Below are positions 1 through 8,095 of a stretch of DNA of 14,353 nucleotides, one piece after another. The DNA comes from an uncultured Propionibacteriaceae bacterium (GTDB taxonomy: Bacteria > Actinomycetota > Actinomycetes > Propionibacteriales > Propionibacteriaceae), in the NCBI GenBank assembly GCA_936941515.1, contig CAKZJI010000236.1:1-14353 (forward strand), given 5' to 3'. The position numbers were made by a program, and so were the translations under genes. The notes beneath the pieces are model-generated. The model did no database searches. It saw only the letters and a program-made list of their open reading frames with translations, and was not told where the DNA came from. How positions within the stretch are numbered: the stretch's first letter is position 1; each line of letters starts with the position of its first letter.

Positions 1-2
1 GC

Positions 3-446
3 TGGCAGTATGCGCGGCACATGGACGATCCCGAACCCTACCCGAGCCAGGGCATGCGCGGCCCCGTCGTGTTCGTCACGAATCCGTATGCGGGATCGGA
101 CGGTGACATCGTGACAGCGGCAGCCCAGAATCTGAACCTCGGTCCCGTGGTGGGGGAGCGCAGCTGGGGTGGTGTGATCGGCATCGACGGCCGTTTCGAC
201 CTGGTGGATGGCACCAGCGTCACCCAGCCCCGCTATGGCTTCGCCTTCTACCGGCAGGGGTTTGATGTGGAGAACCACGGCACGGATCCAGACATTGAGG
301 TGCCGCTGGATCCGCAGGACTGGGAGTCGGGGGATGATCTCCAGCTGGATGTCGCGGTCTCGGAGGCCCTGGCCCGGCTGAAGGACACCCCAGCCGCCGT
401 CGCTCCCGAGCTGCCGCCTCCCGCCTGGGGTGCGTCGGAGGAATAG
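3..446 (+). CDS. Tricorn-type S41 serine peptidase, C-terminal end (5' truncated by window)
   Basis: Only the last 147 or so codons are visible; the frame is open back to base 3, so the Met codon at 21 is internal and the true start lies outside the window. The fragment is the end of the S41/tricorn catalytic core. A GSDGD motif (bases 93-107) carries the nucleophilic Ser, and a V-E-N-H-G motif 58 residues later carries a Glu. The same 58-residue spacing separates Ser965 and Glu1023 of tricorn protease, so the second half of the active site looks intact. GPVVGERSWGG is the usual family segment between them. Tricorn-core proteases are large cytosolic enzymes (about 1,000 residues) that trim peptides released by upstream proteolysis. 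The C-terminus is a short Pro/Ala-rich tail. The gene converges on valS. A shorter C-terminal processing peptidase is less likely given the motif spacing. Confidence 0.85.
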   Translation, partial: WQYARHMDDPEPYPSQGMRGPVVFVTNPYAGSDGDIVTAAAQNLNLGPVVGERSWGGVIGIDGRFDLVDGTSVTQPRYGFAFYRQGFDVENHGTDPDIEVPLDPQDWESGDDLQLDVAVSEALARLKDTPAAVAPELPPPAWGASEE

Positions 447-471
447 CGGTATCCGACGGGTTTGCCAGAGA

Positions 472-505
472 CCGGGGCCGGGGCCTCTGCGACTCCCGAC
501 CCCGG
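472..505. terminator. GC-rich hairpin between convergent S41 peptidase and valS genes
   Basis: An 11-bp inverted repeat (472-482 with 495-505) with a 12-nt loop starts 6 bases beyond the valS stop. On the plus strand it has one C-A mismatch; on the minus strand the same position is a G-U wobble, so the hairpin should be more stable in the valS transcript. There is no clear U-tract on either side, as is common for actinobacterial terminators. Confidence 0.55.
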
Positions 506-510
506 GCAGG

Positions 511-3069
511 TCATCTCGCCGGGGCCTCGCCTAGTTCGGTCTCGACTGCGAGCGGACCTTCGGCAACCACCCAGTGGAGGTCGCCTGTGATCCGTCCCAC
601 GGCCCGCAGATCCGGTTCGATGGCCTTCAGACGCTCCAGCGCCGCGTGGTCGCCGCGGAACTCGGCCCGCAGCACCGGGGTCTTCATGGACACCTTCGCC
701 TCGGACTTCGCGCCGCGGATCGAGATCAGGACCGAAGCCACGTCGGTGATCAGCTGGCGCACCCCGTCGCTCTCCACCTCAGCGACGGTGGGCCAGGGAG
801 CTGTGTGGATCGAGGAGCCGTGAGTCCAGGACCAGGTCTCCTCCGTCACGAACGGCAGGAACGGGGCGAACAGCCGGAGCTGCACGTCGAGGGCGATGGC
901 CAGGGCGGCCTGCGCCGAGGTCTGGGCCTCAGGTCCCTGCGCGCCGTAGGCCCGCTCCTTGACCAGCTCCAGGTAGTCATCGCAGAAAGACCAGAAGAAG
1001 GACTCCGCAGCCTCAAGGGCCTGGGTGTAGTCGAAGGAGTCGAAGGCCTCGGTGCAGGTGCGCACCACATCGGACAGTGAGGCCAGGAGGGCTTGGTCCA
1101 CGGGATTCGTGACGGCGCTCCGCTGCCCGGGGTCTGGGGCGAGGCTGAGCACGAACTTGCCGGCGTTGAGGAGCTTCATCGCCAACCTGCGCCCCACCTT
1201 CATCTGCGTCTCGTCGAACGGGGAGTCCAGGCCAGGCCTGGCCATCGCCGCCCGCCAGCGCACCGCGTCGGAGCCGTACTTGTTGAGGATCTCGGTGGGC
1301 ACCACGACGTTGCCCTTGGACTTCGACATCTTCTTGCGGTCGGGATCGACCACGAACCCGGAGATCGTTGCCCGCCGCCACGGCAGCGAGTCGTTCTCGA
1401 AGTTCGCGCGCACGATGCGTGAGAACAGCCAGGTGCGGATGATGTCATGGGCCTGTGGGGCGATGTCCATGGGGAAGGTCAGGTCGAACAGCTCCTGGTC
1501 TACACCCCAGCCGCAGGCGATCTGCGGGGTCAGCGACGATGTGGCCCAGGTGTCCATCACATCTGGATCGGCGATGAACCCGCCGGCCTGGCCACGCTGT
1601 GACTCGTCGTAGCCGGGTGGGCATGCCGTCACCGGGTCGATCGGCAGGCTGGCCTCATCCGCGATGATCAGCGCGTCGTAGTCCGGATCCCCGTCGGCGT
1701 CCAGGGGATACCACACGGGGAATGGGACCCCGAAGAACCGCTGCCTGGAGATCAGCCAGTCCCCATTCAGGCCACCCACCCAGTTCTCGTAGCGGTGCCG
1801 CATGTGGTCCGGTGTCCAGGCCAGCTCCTCGCCGCGCCTGATGAGCTGGGCCTTGAGGCTCTCATCGCGCCCGCCGTTGGAGATGTACCACTGGCGGGTC
1901 GCGACGATCTCCAACGGCTTGTCCCCACGCTCGTAGAAGTTGACCGGCCGGGAGATTGGCGTGGGCTCGCCGTCGAGATCACCTGAGTCCCTGAGAAGCT
2001 CAACCATCGCCGCTCGGGCGGAGAAGGCCGTCTTGCCCGCCAGATGCTCGTAGGGTGCGGCGTTGACCAGCCAGTCGGGAGTCTCACGCTGTAACCTGCC
2101 GTCGCGCCCGATGACGGTGCGCGTCGGCAGCTCCAGCTCCCGCCACCACTGCACGTCGGTGAGGTCGCCGAAGGTGCAGCACATGGCGATGCCCGCGCCT
2201 TTGTCGGGCTCGGCTGCGGGATGGGCCAGGACTGGGATCTCCACACCGAAAACTGGGGAGGTCACGGTGGTGCCGAACAGCCTCTGGTATCGCTCATCGT
2301 CGGGGTGGGCGATCAGCGCGCAGACGCTGGGCAGCAGCTCTGGGCGTGTGGTCTCGATGTGGACGGGGCCGTCGGCGCCGTGGAAGGCGAGGCGATGGTA
2401 GGCGCCCGCGTGGTCGCGGGACTCCAGCTCCGCCTGGGCGACAGCGGTCTGATAGGTGACATCCCACATGGTGGGGGCATACGACAGGTATGCCTCACCG
2501 CGGGCCACGTTGCGCACAAACGCCCGCTGGGCGACTGCCTGCGTGGCTGGCGCGATGGTGTTGTACAGGGTGTCCCAGTCGATGGACAGGCCGAGATAGC
2601 GCCACAGATCCTCAAAGACCTGCTCGTCGATGGCCGTCAGCTGCTCGCAGAGTTCGATGAAGTTTCGGCGGGAGATGGGGATCTGCCGTTTCGGATCGGG
2701 TTTTGCGGGCGGGGTGAAGTCTGGCTCATAGGGAAGTGACGGGTCGCAGCGCACGCCGTAGTAGTTCTGGACGCGCCGCTCCGTCGGCAGGCCGTTGTCG
2801 TCCCATCCCATGGGGTAGAACACCTGCTTTCCCCGCATCCGCTGGTACCGGGCGATGGTGTCGGTGTGCGTGTAGCTGAACACGTGGCCCACGTGCAGTG
2901 ATCCCGAGACCGTCGGCGGGGGGGTGTCGATGGAGAACACCTGGTCTCTGGACTCCGGACGCTGGAAGGCATAGATCCTGTCCTCGCGCCACACCTGACC
3001 CCATTTGCCCTCAAGGCCTTCGAGAGCGGGTTTGGTGGGCAGGCCGGAGTTGTAGGCAGGGTTCGTCAT
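511..3069 (-). CDS. valS: Valine--tRNA ligase, alternate (alt_ValS-like) form
   Basis: Cytosolic class I aminoacyl-tRNA synthetase that charges tRNA-Val and edits misactivated threonine. The 852-residue protein has the HIGH-type signature HVGH at residues 59-62 after PPPTVSGS, the Val/Ile/Leu-type [13 protein letters not shown] segment, an inserted CP1 editing domain around residues 215-400 including the family THRPE-like segment as TTRPE, and the KMSKS loop at 580-584. It is followed by the anticodon-binding helical domain. The C-terminus lacks the long coiled-coil arm of E. coli-type ValS, and the '[15 protein letters not shown]' and 'YGVRCDP' stretches resemble the separate alternate ValS family known in actinobacteria; that subfamily call is from memory. 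ATG at 3067-3069 is used; no Shine-Dalgarno is visible, but a TACGAT -10-like hexamer lies 8 bases upstream, suggesting a leaderless mRNA. It is separated from the upstream dsbA-like gene by a terminator. Confidence 0.96.
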   Translation of the reverse strand: MTNPAYNSGLPTKPALEGLEGKWGQVWREDRIYAFQRPESRDQVFSIDTPPPTVSGSLHVGHVFSYTHTDTIARYQRMRGKQVFYPMGWDDNGLPTERRVQNYYGVRCDPSLPYEPDFTPPAKPDPKRQIPISRRNFIELCEQLTAIDEQVFEDLWRYLGLSIDWDTLYNTIAPATQAVAQRAFVRNVARGEAYLSYAPTMWDVTYQTAVAQAELESRDHAGAYHRLAFHGADGPVHIETTRPELLPSVCALIAHPDDERYQRLFGTTVTSPVFGVEIPVLAHPAAEPDKGAGIAMCCTFGDLTDVQWWRELELPTRTVIGRDGRLQRETPDWLVNAAPYEHLAGKTAFSARAAMVELLRDSGDLDGEPTPISRPVNFYERGDKPLEIVATRQWYISNGGRDESLKAQLIRRGEELAWTPDHMRHRYENWVGGLNGDWLISRQRFFGVPFPVWYPLDADGDPDYDALIIADEASLPIDPVTACPPGYDESQRGQAGGFIADPDVMDTWATSSLTPQIACGWGVDQELFDLTFPMDIAPQAHDIIRTWLFSRIVRANFENDSLPWRRATISGFVVDPDRKKMSKSKGNVVVPTEILNKYGSDAVRWRAAMARPGLDSPFDETQMKVGRRLAMKLLNAGKFVLSLAPDPGQRSAVTNPVDQALLASLSDVVRTCTEAFDSFDYTQALEAAESFFWSFCDDYLELVKERAYGAQGPEAQTSAQAALAIALDVQLRLFAPFLPFVTEETWSWTHGSSIHTAPWPTVAEVESDGVRQLITDVASVLISIRGAKSEAKVSMKTPVLRAEFRGDHAALERLKAIEPDLRAVGRITGDLHWVVAEGPLAVETELGEAPAR

Positions 3070-3077
3070 GGAACGGA

Positions 3078-3083
3078 ATCGTA
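3078..3083 (-). promoter_or_regulatory. Candidate -10 element for leaderless valS transcript
   Basis: TACGAT (TAnnnT consensus) on the minus strand ends 8 bases before the valS ATG. With no ribosome binding site present, transcription would start at or next to the ATG. No convincing -35 box is seen. Position and hexamer are seen; promoter function is inferred. Confidence 0.4.
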
Positions 3084-3118
3084 GTTGGCTGTGCCGAGAT
3101 GCGTCGAATAGGGCACAT

Positions 3119-3152
3119 CCCGGGGCCTGGGGTGTCTCTCCCAGGCCCCGGG
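3119..3152 (-). terminator. Perfect 13-bp inverted repeat downstream of dsbA-like gene
   Basis: CCCGGGGCCTGGG at 3119-3131 is exactly complementary to 3140-3152, with an 8-nt loop. It starts 8 bases after the stop of the minus-strand dsbA-like gene and lies 49 bases before the valS start. It lacks a U-tract but is very stable, so it probably ends the doxX-dsbA transcript and separates it from valS. Confidence 0.7.
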
Positions 3153-3160
3153 GCTGCCTC

Positions 3161-3967
3161 TCAGCTGCCCGAGTCGGCAGTCTGCTGAATGGCTGACATC
3201 AGGCTGTCAGGGTTGTTGGGGGTGACAAGGGGCTTTTGGGTTTGCGGGTCAACGAATTTGAGGTCCTTGCCGTTAACTCGGTAGGTGGGGGTGGAGGTCA
3301 CCCCGGCCTCTCCCATCGCCTTGTTGGAGCGCTCAATGAAACCCTCGTAGGTCTTTTGCTCATAGAGCTTCTTGAACGTCTCCAGGTCCTCCCCGGTGAT
3401 CCCGGCTTGCTCTGCGAAATCTCCGGTCAGCTGCTCGTCGGTGTAGCCGACGCCCTCTTGAGGCTGATTCTTGAAGACGGCTGCATGGTATTCACGGTAT
3501 TTGCCCACCTGATCGGCGGCGGCGGCGGCCATCGCGGCGCGGCTAGATGACTTCTGGTTGCCGTTGCGGTTGACGTCGTTCAGGAAGTGGGCTGTCCGCA
3601 CCTCGAAGGTGATTTTGCCCTCGTCGATGAGCTTCAGGAACGCCTCCCCGTATGACTTCTCGTAGGCGGCGCACCCAGGGCACTGGTAGTCCTCGTAGGC
3701 CACCACGTGCGGCACCGTGCCCTCTGGCTTCGTTCCGGTGCTGTTGATGGTAATGCCAGCCTCCTGCGTCGCATTGGGGGGAGTCTCCTGTGATGCCTGG
3801 CTGCGACTCCACCACTGGTAGAAGACAACTGACACGATCGCCAAGGCGATCACACTGACCACGCTCAGGCCGATGACCATCATCTTCTTGGCGCGTTTCC
3901 TCTGCTCCTCCAGCTCCTGCTGCTTGCGCAATGCGGCGCGCTTGCTGAGATTTGAATTGTTGGCCAT
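3161..3967 (-). CDS. Membrane-anchored DsbA-like thiol-disulfide oxidoreductase (Thioredoxin_4 type)
   Basis: A 268-residue protein with a basic cytoplasmic N-terminus (K/R-rich, residues 9-28), one membrane segment (about 29-51) and an extracytoplasmic thioredoxin/DsbA-fold domain. The redox motif is CPGC at 96-99, set in YEDYQCPGC, which is typical of the DsbA-like Thioredoxin_4 family. The cis-proline loop is TSTPTYR with Pro227. A helical insert separates motif and cis-Pro loop, as in DsbA. It likely introduces or shuffles disulfides in exported proteins, with the active site outside the membrane. ATG at 3965-3967; an AAGGAG sits 15 bases upstream, embedded in the last codons of the preceding doxX-like gene 12 bases away, so the two are probably co-transcribed and coupled. 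The neighbouring DCGCFG membrane protein is a plausible redox partner. The exact partner and direction (oxidase versus isomerase) cannot be told from sequence. Confidence 0.9.
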   Translation of the reverse strand: MANNSNLSKRAALRKQQELEEQRKRAKKMMVIGLSVVSVIALAIVSVVFYQWWSRSQASQETPPNATQEAGITINSTGTKPEGTVPHVVAYEDYQCPGCAAYEKSYGEAFLKLIDEGKITFEVRTAHFLNDVNRNGNQKSSSRAAMAAAAADQVGKYREYHAAVFKNQPQEGVGYTDEQLTGDFAEQAGITGEDLETFKKLYEQKTYEGFIERSNKAMGEAGVTSTPTYRVNGKDLKFVDPQTQKPLVTPNNPDSLMSAIQQTADSGS

Positions 3968-3979
3968 GGGTTTACTTGC

Positions 3980-4543
3980 TCACTCCTTGATGTCCGCAGT
4001 CGCGGAGTCCTCAGCGATGACGGGATCGTCGTCGCTCTGGTCGTCTAAACGTACAGGAGAACCGAAAAGTGCCTGCTCCAGGCTGAAAACGGATCGAGGG
4101 CGCACCATGAGCCACAAGCACAGAGCCGACATCCCGACGTTTTCGGCGATCTTCAGTGGGTACTGCGTCTGCTCGGCCGACACCTCGCCTCCGGTTCCGA
4201 AGCAGCCGCAGTCGATGTTGATGCCGTTGGACCACACCCAGGTGATGCCGAAGATGAAGGCCAGCAGCATCATCAGCGTCGCTGCGGCCGCCCAGCGGGT
4301 GAACAGCCCGACGATGAGAAGCAGCCCGACCGCGATCTCAATGACGGGGAGAATGTAGGACAGCAGCTCCGAGATTTCCCAGCTGAGAAGCTGATATGCG
4401 CGGATATTGTGGGCGAAGCTGTCGGTGGCCACCACTTTCACGGCTCCCGCGTAGAGGAAGACCACGCCGACGATGAGGCGGGCGGCGAGCCCGACCCAGT
4501 CGGGCCAAGACCGCAGTGATGGGTGAGAGGGCCTGTCGTTCAC
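3980..4543 (-). CDS. MauE/DoxX-family redox-associated membrane protein
   Basis: A 187-residue integral membrane protein with about four hydrophobic segments (roughly 18-38, 60-80, 85-105, 131-148) and an acidic cytosolic-type tail. The stretch after the third segment is DCGCFG (111-116; Cys112 and Cys114), the hallmark of the MauE branch of the DoxX/MauE superfamily, named for a methylamine dehydrogenase maturation protein thought to help disulfide formation. No methylamine genes are present, so a general role is more likely: passing electrons between the adjacent DsbA-like protein and the membrane, in the way DsbB or VKOR does elsewhere. That role is inference from the Cys pair and the gene pairing. 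Start is GTG (4541-4543), chosen because an AGGA lies about 8 bases upstream; it is divergent from folC across a short shared intergenic region. Confidence 0.87.
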   Translation of the reverse strand: MNDRPSHPSLRSWPDWVGLAARLIVGVVFLYAGAVKVVATDSFAHNIRAYQLLSWEISELLSYILPVIEIAVGLLLIVGLFTRWAAAATLMMLLAFIFGITWVWSNGINIDCGCFGTGGEVSAEQTQYPLKIAENVGMSALCLWLMVRPRSVFSLEQALFGSPVRLDDQSDDDPVIAEDSATADIKE

Positions 4544-4581
4544 CCGTTCATCCTAACCGGCGCGCGCCCCCGCACAACCTT

Positions 4582-4587
4582 TACCAT
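4582..4587 (+). promoter_or_regulatory. Candidate -10 element for folC in the doxX/folC divergent region
   Basis: TACCAT (TAnnnT) ends 10 bases before the proposed folC ATG at 4598. There is no ribosome binding site between them, so the mRNA may be leaderless or nearly so. The whole divergent intergenic region is only 54 bases and must hold both promoters. No clear -35 box was found. Confidence 0.35.
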
Positions 4588-4597
4588 TGGCTGCATC

Positions 4598-5944
4598 ATG
4601 GACTATTCCGAATTGGTTTCCCAGTTGACTGCGCGTTGGCCTGAGCATCGCATCGGCCGCAGCCTCAGCCGGGTCAGCGCCCTGATGGAGCTGCTCGGCA
4701 ACCCTGAGCAGGCCACCCCTGTGATCCAGGTCGCAGGCACCAACGGCAAGGGCTCGACCTGCATCATGATCGATGCCCTGCTGCGCGCCGCAGGGCTGCG
4801 AACCGGTCGTTTCTCCAGCCCACATCTCAGCGATGTGAGAGAGCGCATCTCCATCGACGGGGAGCCGATCTCCCGGGAACACCTCACGGAAACCTGGCGT
4901 GAGATCGAGCCTTTCGTGAAGATGATCGACGATCAGCAGCTGGATGGCATCGACATGACCTTCTTCGAGGTCATCACTGCCATGGCCTACGCGGCGTTCG
5001 CCGACGCGCCGGTAGACGTCGCCGTGATGGAGGTCGGGCTGGGTGGAGGCTGGGATGCCACGTCCGTCGCCTCTGCGCAGGTGGCTGTCGTCGCACCCAT
5101 CGGGTCAGACCACACTCATATCCTGGGGAGCTCCCTGGCTGAGATCGCGGCCGAGAAGGCCGGGATCATCAAGGAGGGCTCCACGGCGGTGCTGGCTGGC
5201 CAGGATCCCGAGGCGGCTCGGCAGCTGCTTGCGCGGGCCGTCGAGGTGGGTGCCGTCGTGAAGGCCGAGGGACCGGACTTCGGCCTGCTGGAGCGGCAGC
5301 CTGCCGTCGGGGGGCAGCTCATCAGGATCCAGACCGCAGGTGGCCCTGTCGGTGACATCCTCCTGCCCCTGCACGGCGCCCACATGGCGCGCAACGCGGC
5401 CCTCGCCGTCGCCGCCGTCGAGGCCTTCCTTGGCGGGCAGCCCCTGGCCCCCGAGATCATCGTTGAGGGCTTGGCCTCCGTGGTGGCGCCAGCCCGCCTG
5501 GAACTCGCCAGGACCTCACCCGCGATCGTGCTGGACACCGCCCACAACCCCCAGGCCGCTCGCGCCACCATCGAGGCATGCCAGGAGGCCTTCGCATTCC
5601 AGCCACTGATCGGTGTGGTGGCGATGATGCGTGACAAGGACATCCCGGGTGTGCTAGAGACCTTCGCCTCAGCGATGGACCAGGTGATCATCACCCGCGC
5701 CGCGTCCACGCCACGGGCGATCGCCGTCGACGAGCTGGCCGCAGCCGCGGAGGAGATCTGGCCCGCTGGGCAGGTGCTGCAGGCTCAGACGATGGCCGAC
5801 GCCCTGGAACTGGCAACCCTCCTGGCCGATGCCGCAGGGCCGACGGCAGGAATTCTCGTGGCGGGATCGCTGATCGCCGCGGGGGAGGCCCGGGACCTGC
5901 TGTCCCGTGAAGAACATGAGGAAGCTGAAGAACCGCAACCGTAA
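4598..5944 (+). CDS. folC: Bifunctional folylpolyglutamate synthase / dihydrofolate synthase
   Basis: A 448-residue Mur-ligase-family cytosolic enzyme that joins glutamate to dihydropteroate and adds further glutamates to folates using ATP. Visible in order: P-loop AGTNGKGST (46-54); SSPHL (73-77) and the following RERI, the folate/Mg region; TFFEVITAMA (121-130); MEVGLGGGWDATSV (144-157), with Glu146; the GSDH motif with His172; and the AEKAGIIKEG segment with Lys187, the usual carbamylated lysine. Further on are AHMARNAAL (261-269) and DTAHNP (313-318) of the glutamate-ligase domain. Length is normal. The frame is open back to an ATG at 4523, but the upstream part overlaps the divergent doxX-like gene and has no family similarity, so 4598 is preferred. 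The stop codon overlaps the ribosome binding site of ndk; the two form an operon. Confidence 0.95.
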   Translation: MDYSELVSQLTARWPEHRIGRSLSRVSALMELLGNPEQATPVIQVAGTNGKGSTCIMIDALLRAAGLRTGRFSSPHLSDVRERISIDGEPISREHLTETWREIEPFVKMIDDQQLDGIDMTFFEVITAMAYAAFADAPVDVAVMEVGLGGGWDATSVASAQVAVVAPIGSDHTHILGSSLAEIAAEKAGIIKEGSTAVLAGQDPEAARQLLARAVEVGAVVKAEGPDFGLLERQPAVGGQLIRIQTAGGPVGDILLPLHGAHMARNAALAVAAVEAFLGGQPLAPEIIVEGLASVVAPARLELARTSPAIVLDTAHNPQAARATIEACQEAFAFQPLIGVVAMMRDKDIPGVLETFASAMDQVIITRAASTPRAIAVDELAAAAEEIWPAGQVLQAQTMADALELATLLADAAGPTAGILVAGSLIAAGEARDLLSREEHEEAEEPQP

Positions 5945-5948
5945 GGAG
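5943..5948 (+). promoter_or_regulatory. Strong Shine-Dalgarno AAGGAG for ndk, overlapping folC stop
   Basis: AAGGAG begins inside the folC TAA and ends 5 bases before the ndk ATG. The arrangement fixes the ndk start and suggests translational coupling with folC. Confidence 0.8.
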
Positions 5949-5953
5949 AAGCC

Positions 5954-6364
5954 ATGAGGCAGCGCACCCTGGTGCTCATCAAACCCGACGCCGTCGCCGC
6001 TGGGAACGCAGGCCGGATCCTCAGCCGCTACGAGGACGCCGGGTTCCGCTTCGAGGCCATGGAGCTGCGAACCATCGACGATGCCATGGCCGAGCGTCAC
6101 TATGCGGAGCACGTGCAGCGTGACTTCTACCCAGGGCTGCGGGACTTCATCACCAGCGGTCCCTTGCTGGCTGTCGTGCTGAGTGGCGACGACGTCATAG
6201 CCGGGGTGAGGGCACTGCACGGCGCCACTGATCCCGCCGCAGCGGAGTCGGGGACCATCCGCGCTGACTTCGCGGAGTCGGTGCGTCGCAACGCCGTCCA
6301 CGCCTCCGACTCGCCTTCCTCAGCCGAGGCTGAGATCGCCCTCTGGTTCCCGGAAAGCCGCTGA
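5954..6364 (+). CDS. ndk: Nucleoside diphosphate kinase
   Basis: A 136-residue cytosolic enzyme that transfers the gamma-phosphate of ATP to NDPs through a phosphohistidine. It starts with the family TLVLIKPDAV strand (Lys10). GTIRADF (100-106) is the nucleotide-binding GTIRGDF motif with Ala replacing Gly, and NAVHASDS (113-120) holds the phosphorylated His116; SSAEAEI follows as in the family. Length is typical. It lies 9 bases after folC with a near-perfect ribosome binding site, and its stop is only 6 bases from the end of the convergent ClC gene, leaving no room for a separate terminator. Both genes of the folC-ndk pair serve nucleotide and one-carbon supply. In many actinobacteria rne follows this pair; here the ClC gene lies between. 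Confidence 0.97.
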   Translation: MRQRTLVLIKPDAVAAGNAGRILSRYEDAGFRFEAMELRTIDDAMAERHYAEHVQRDFYPGLRDFITSGPLLAVVLSGDDVIAGVRALHGATDPAAAESGTIRADFAESVRRNAVHASDSPSSAEAEIALWFPESR

Positions 6365-6370
6365 GCTCCC

Positions 6371-7699
6371 TCAGCGACTGGCCTTTGAGGCTGCTACGCG
6401 GGCATTGCGCCTGACTGCTCGCGCGGAGCGGGCTGAGAGGGCATCGTAGAGAGGCCTGTCACGCAGGGCCGTCGCCACCAGCATCGCGATGGCGCAGGCC
6501 CCCAGCATCGGGGGAAGCTGATTCGCCGCGCCTGTCATCTCGGTCACGAGCACGATCCCGGTCAGTGGAGCCCGCACTGTGGCGGTGAAGAAGGCGGCCA
6601 TGCCGATGAGCGCCAGGGCGGCGGGCTCCGGAGCCCATCCGGGTGCGACGGCTTGACCCAGCAGGCCGGTCAGCAGACCCAGCTGGCTGCCGAGCACCAG
6701 CATGGGTGCGAATAATCCCCCAGGGGTGGCCGCCGTGTAGGACACGACTCCCAGCACGAAACGGACGGAGAGGATGCCCAGCGCCGTGAGAATGCCTCCC
6801 GTGGCGAGAAGCGCCTCCTGCGTCAGGGCATCACCCCCGCCGATGAGCCCAGGCGCGGAGAACCCCACAGCTGCGATCCCGCCGCCGACGATGGCGGCCC
6901 ATACCTCACGGGGTAGGGGATTGATGGCTGCCAGGTCTTGGCCCAGCAGCACGCTCTTGTTGTAGAGCACACCCAGCAGCCCGGCCACGATGCCCAAGAC
7001 CAGCACTCCCGGGGCATGCGACAGCTGCGGCTCTGCGAGCGGCCCCACCTGGAACATCTGCTCCGTGCCGCCAGTCAGCAGGGAGGAGCTGGCGAATCCC
7101 GCGGCTGATGCCAGCAGGGTCGCCACGGTGGTGCGGAGCTGAAAACGCCGCAGCAGCTCCTCCAGGACGAAGACACCACCGGCGATGGGGGCGTTGAATG
7201 CTGTCGCGAGGCCGGCTGCCGCCCCCGCGGCGACCAGCACCCTCAGATCGTCGGCGTTGCGGTGGGTGAGGCGGCTGACGATGATGCCGATGTTGCCGCC
7301 CATCTGCACAGAGGGGCCCTCCCTGCCCAGTGCGAGCCCAGCCCCCATCGACAGAAGGCCGCCGATGTACTTGACCGGCAGGATCCGGGGACTGCCGGGT
7401 GGGATCCTGCCCTCCACGACAGCCTCGACGCGGGGGATGCCGCTGCCCTCGGTGTGTGGCTCGATCCGGTGCACCAGGGCAGCCGCGAGCGCTGCCGCTG
7501 TGGCGCAGATGATGACTGCGAGCAGCAGCCCGAGCCAGGAATTGCCCTGGGCCAGGATCAGGAGACGGACACGCGCATCCGAGACGCTGTCCAAGGCCAG
7601 GCGAAAGGAGGCTGCCATGAGTCCCGTGAGGGTGCCGACGAGCGCAGCGGTGGCGGCGAAACCCACCAGGGTGCCCGAGGACTCGTCTTGCGTCGGCAT
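6371..7699 (-). CDS. ClC-family chloride/proton antiporter
   Basis: A 442-residue polytopic membrane protein with the three ClC selectivity signatures: GSGIP (85-89), GREGP (125-129) with the gating Glu127, and GGLFAP (327-332). Both glutamates of EcClC are represented: the external gating Glu and the internal proton Glu, here Glu181 in FVLEELLRR, so it should be a 2 Cl-/1 H+ exchanger rather than a passive channel. A Tyr in RPLYDAL near the C-terminus fits the conserved chloride-coordinating tyrosine. There is no CBS domain, as in short bacterial ClCs. ATG at 7697-7699 is used; no good ribosome binding site is visible, so the start is less sure than the identity. The gene converges on ndk and is divergent from the RNase E-type frame across 402 bases. 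Likely role: acid resistance or anion balance (inference). Confidence 0.93.
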   Translation of the reverse strand: MPTQDESSGTLVGFAATAALVGTLTGLMAASFRLALDSVSDARVRLLILAQGNSWLGLLLAVIICATAAALAAALVHRIEPHTEGSGIPRVEAVVEGRIPPGSPRILPVKYIGGLLSMGAGLALGREGPSVQMGGNIGIIVSRLTHRNADDLRVLVAAGAAAGLATAFNAPIAGGVFVLEELLRRFQLRTTVATLLASAAGFASSSLLTGGTEQMFQVGPLAEPQLSHAPGVLVLGIVAGLLGVLYNKSVLLGQDLAAINPLPREVWAAIVGGGIAAVGFSAPGLIGGGDALTQEALLATGGILTALGILSVRFVLGVVSYTAATPGGLFAPMLVLGSQLGLLTGLLGQAVAPGWAPEPAALALIGMAAFFTATVRAPLTGIVLVTEMTGAANQLPPMLGACAIAMLVATALRDRPLYDALSARSARAVRRNARVAASKASR

Positions 7700-8042
7700 C
7701 GTTGATTCTGTCGGTGGCTCAGGAATGCCTCAGAGCATATCCCCGCCATCGGGGATGGCATATGTCGACCCCTACCTTCATGGATGCCGACCCGTCGGCG
7801 GCGCAGAGGACGCCCTAGTGGACAGCTCACACCAGCCGTTCGCGTCATCCGGTGGTATACGCCGTGACGTCTTTGTGGCCATCTGGGCGCCGAATTGCGC
7901 ACTCACGGTTGAACCTGTGGAACAATGGCCTTGGGTCAAGCACCGCCGGTGCCGCCGAGAGGCTGCCCGGGGCTGAACGCCGCGACGATGAACTCGACCG
8001 CGGCCACCCCGGACCTCCTCGGTTGACCATTCAGTCTTATTC

Positions 8043-8085
8043 GGGAGCAGCCCGCTGCTCCCTGAACCTGAGGCGCGAACGCGCC
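8043..8085 (+). promoter_or_regulatory. Two adjacent stem-loops in the 5' leader of the rne-type start
   Basis: GGGAGCAG (8043-8050) pairs perfectly with CTGCTCCC (8055-8062) around a 4-nt loop. GGCGCG (8072-8077) pairs with CGCGCC (8080-8085), better drawn as a 5-bp stem with a GAAC tetraloop. The second hairpin ends 4 bases before the ribosome binding site. RNase E controls its own mRNA through leader stem-loops in enterobacteria; a similar role here is only an analogy. Confidence 0.45.
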
Positions 8086-8089
8086 CAAC

Positions 8090-8095
8090 GAGGAG
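8090..8095 (+). promoter_or_regulatory. Shine-Dalgarno GAGGAG for the 8102 start
   Basis: GAGGAG lies 6 bases before the ATG at 8102 and supports that start for the RNase E-type N-terminus. Confidence 0.75.

Noticed and set aside
4523..4597. Longer folC start at 4523
   Set aside because: The extra 25 residues overlap the divergent doxX-like start and resemble no FolC N-terminus; MDYSELVSQL at 4598 fits the family.
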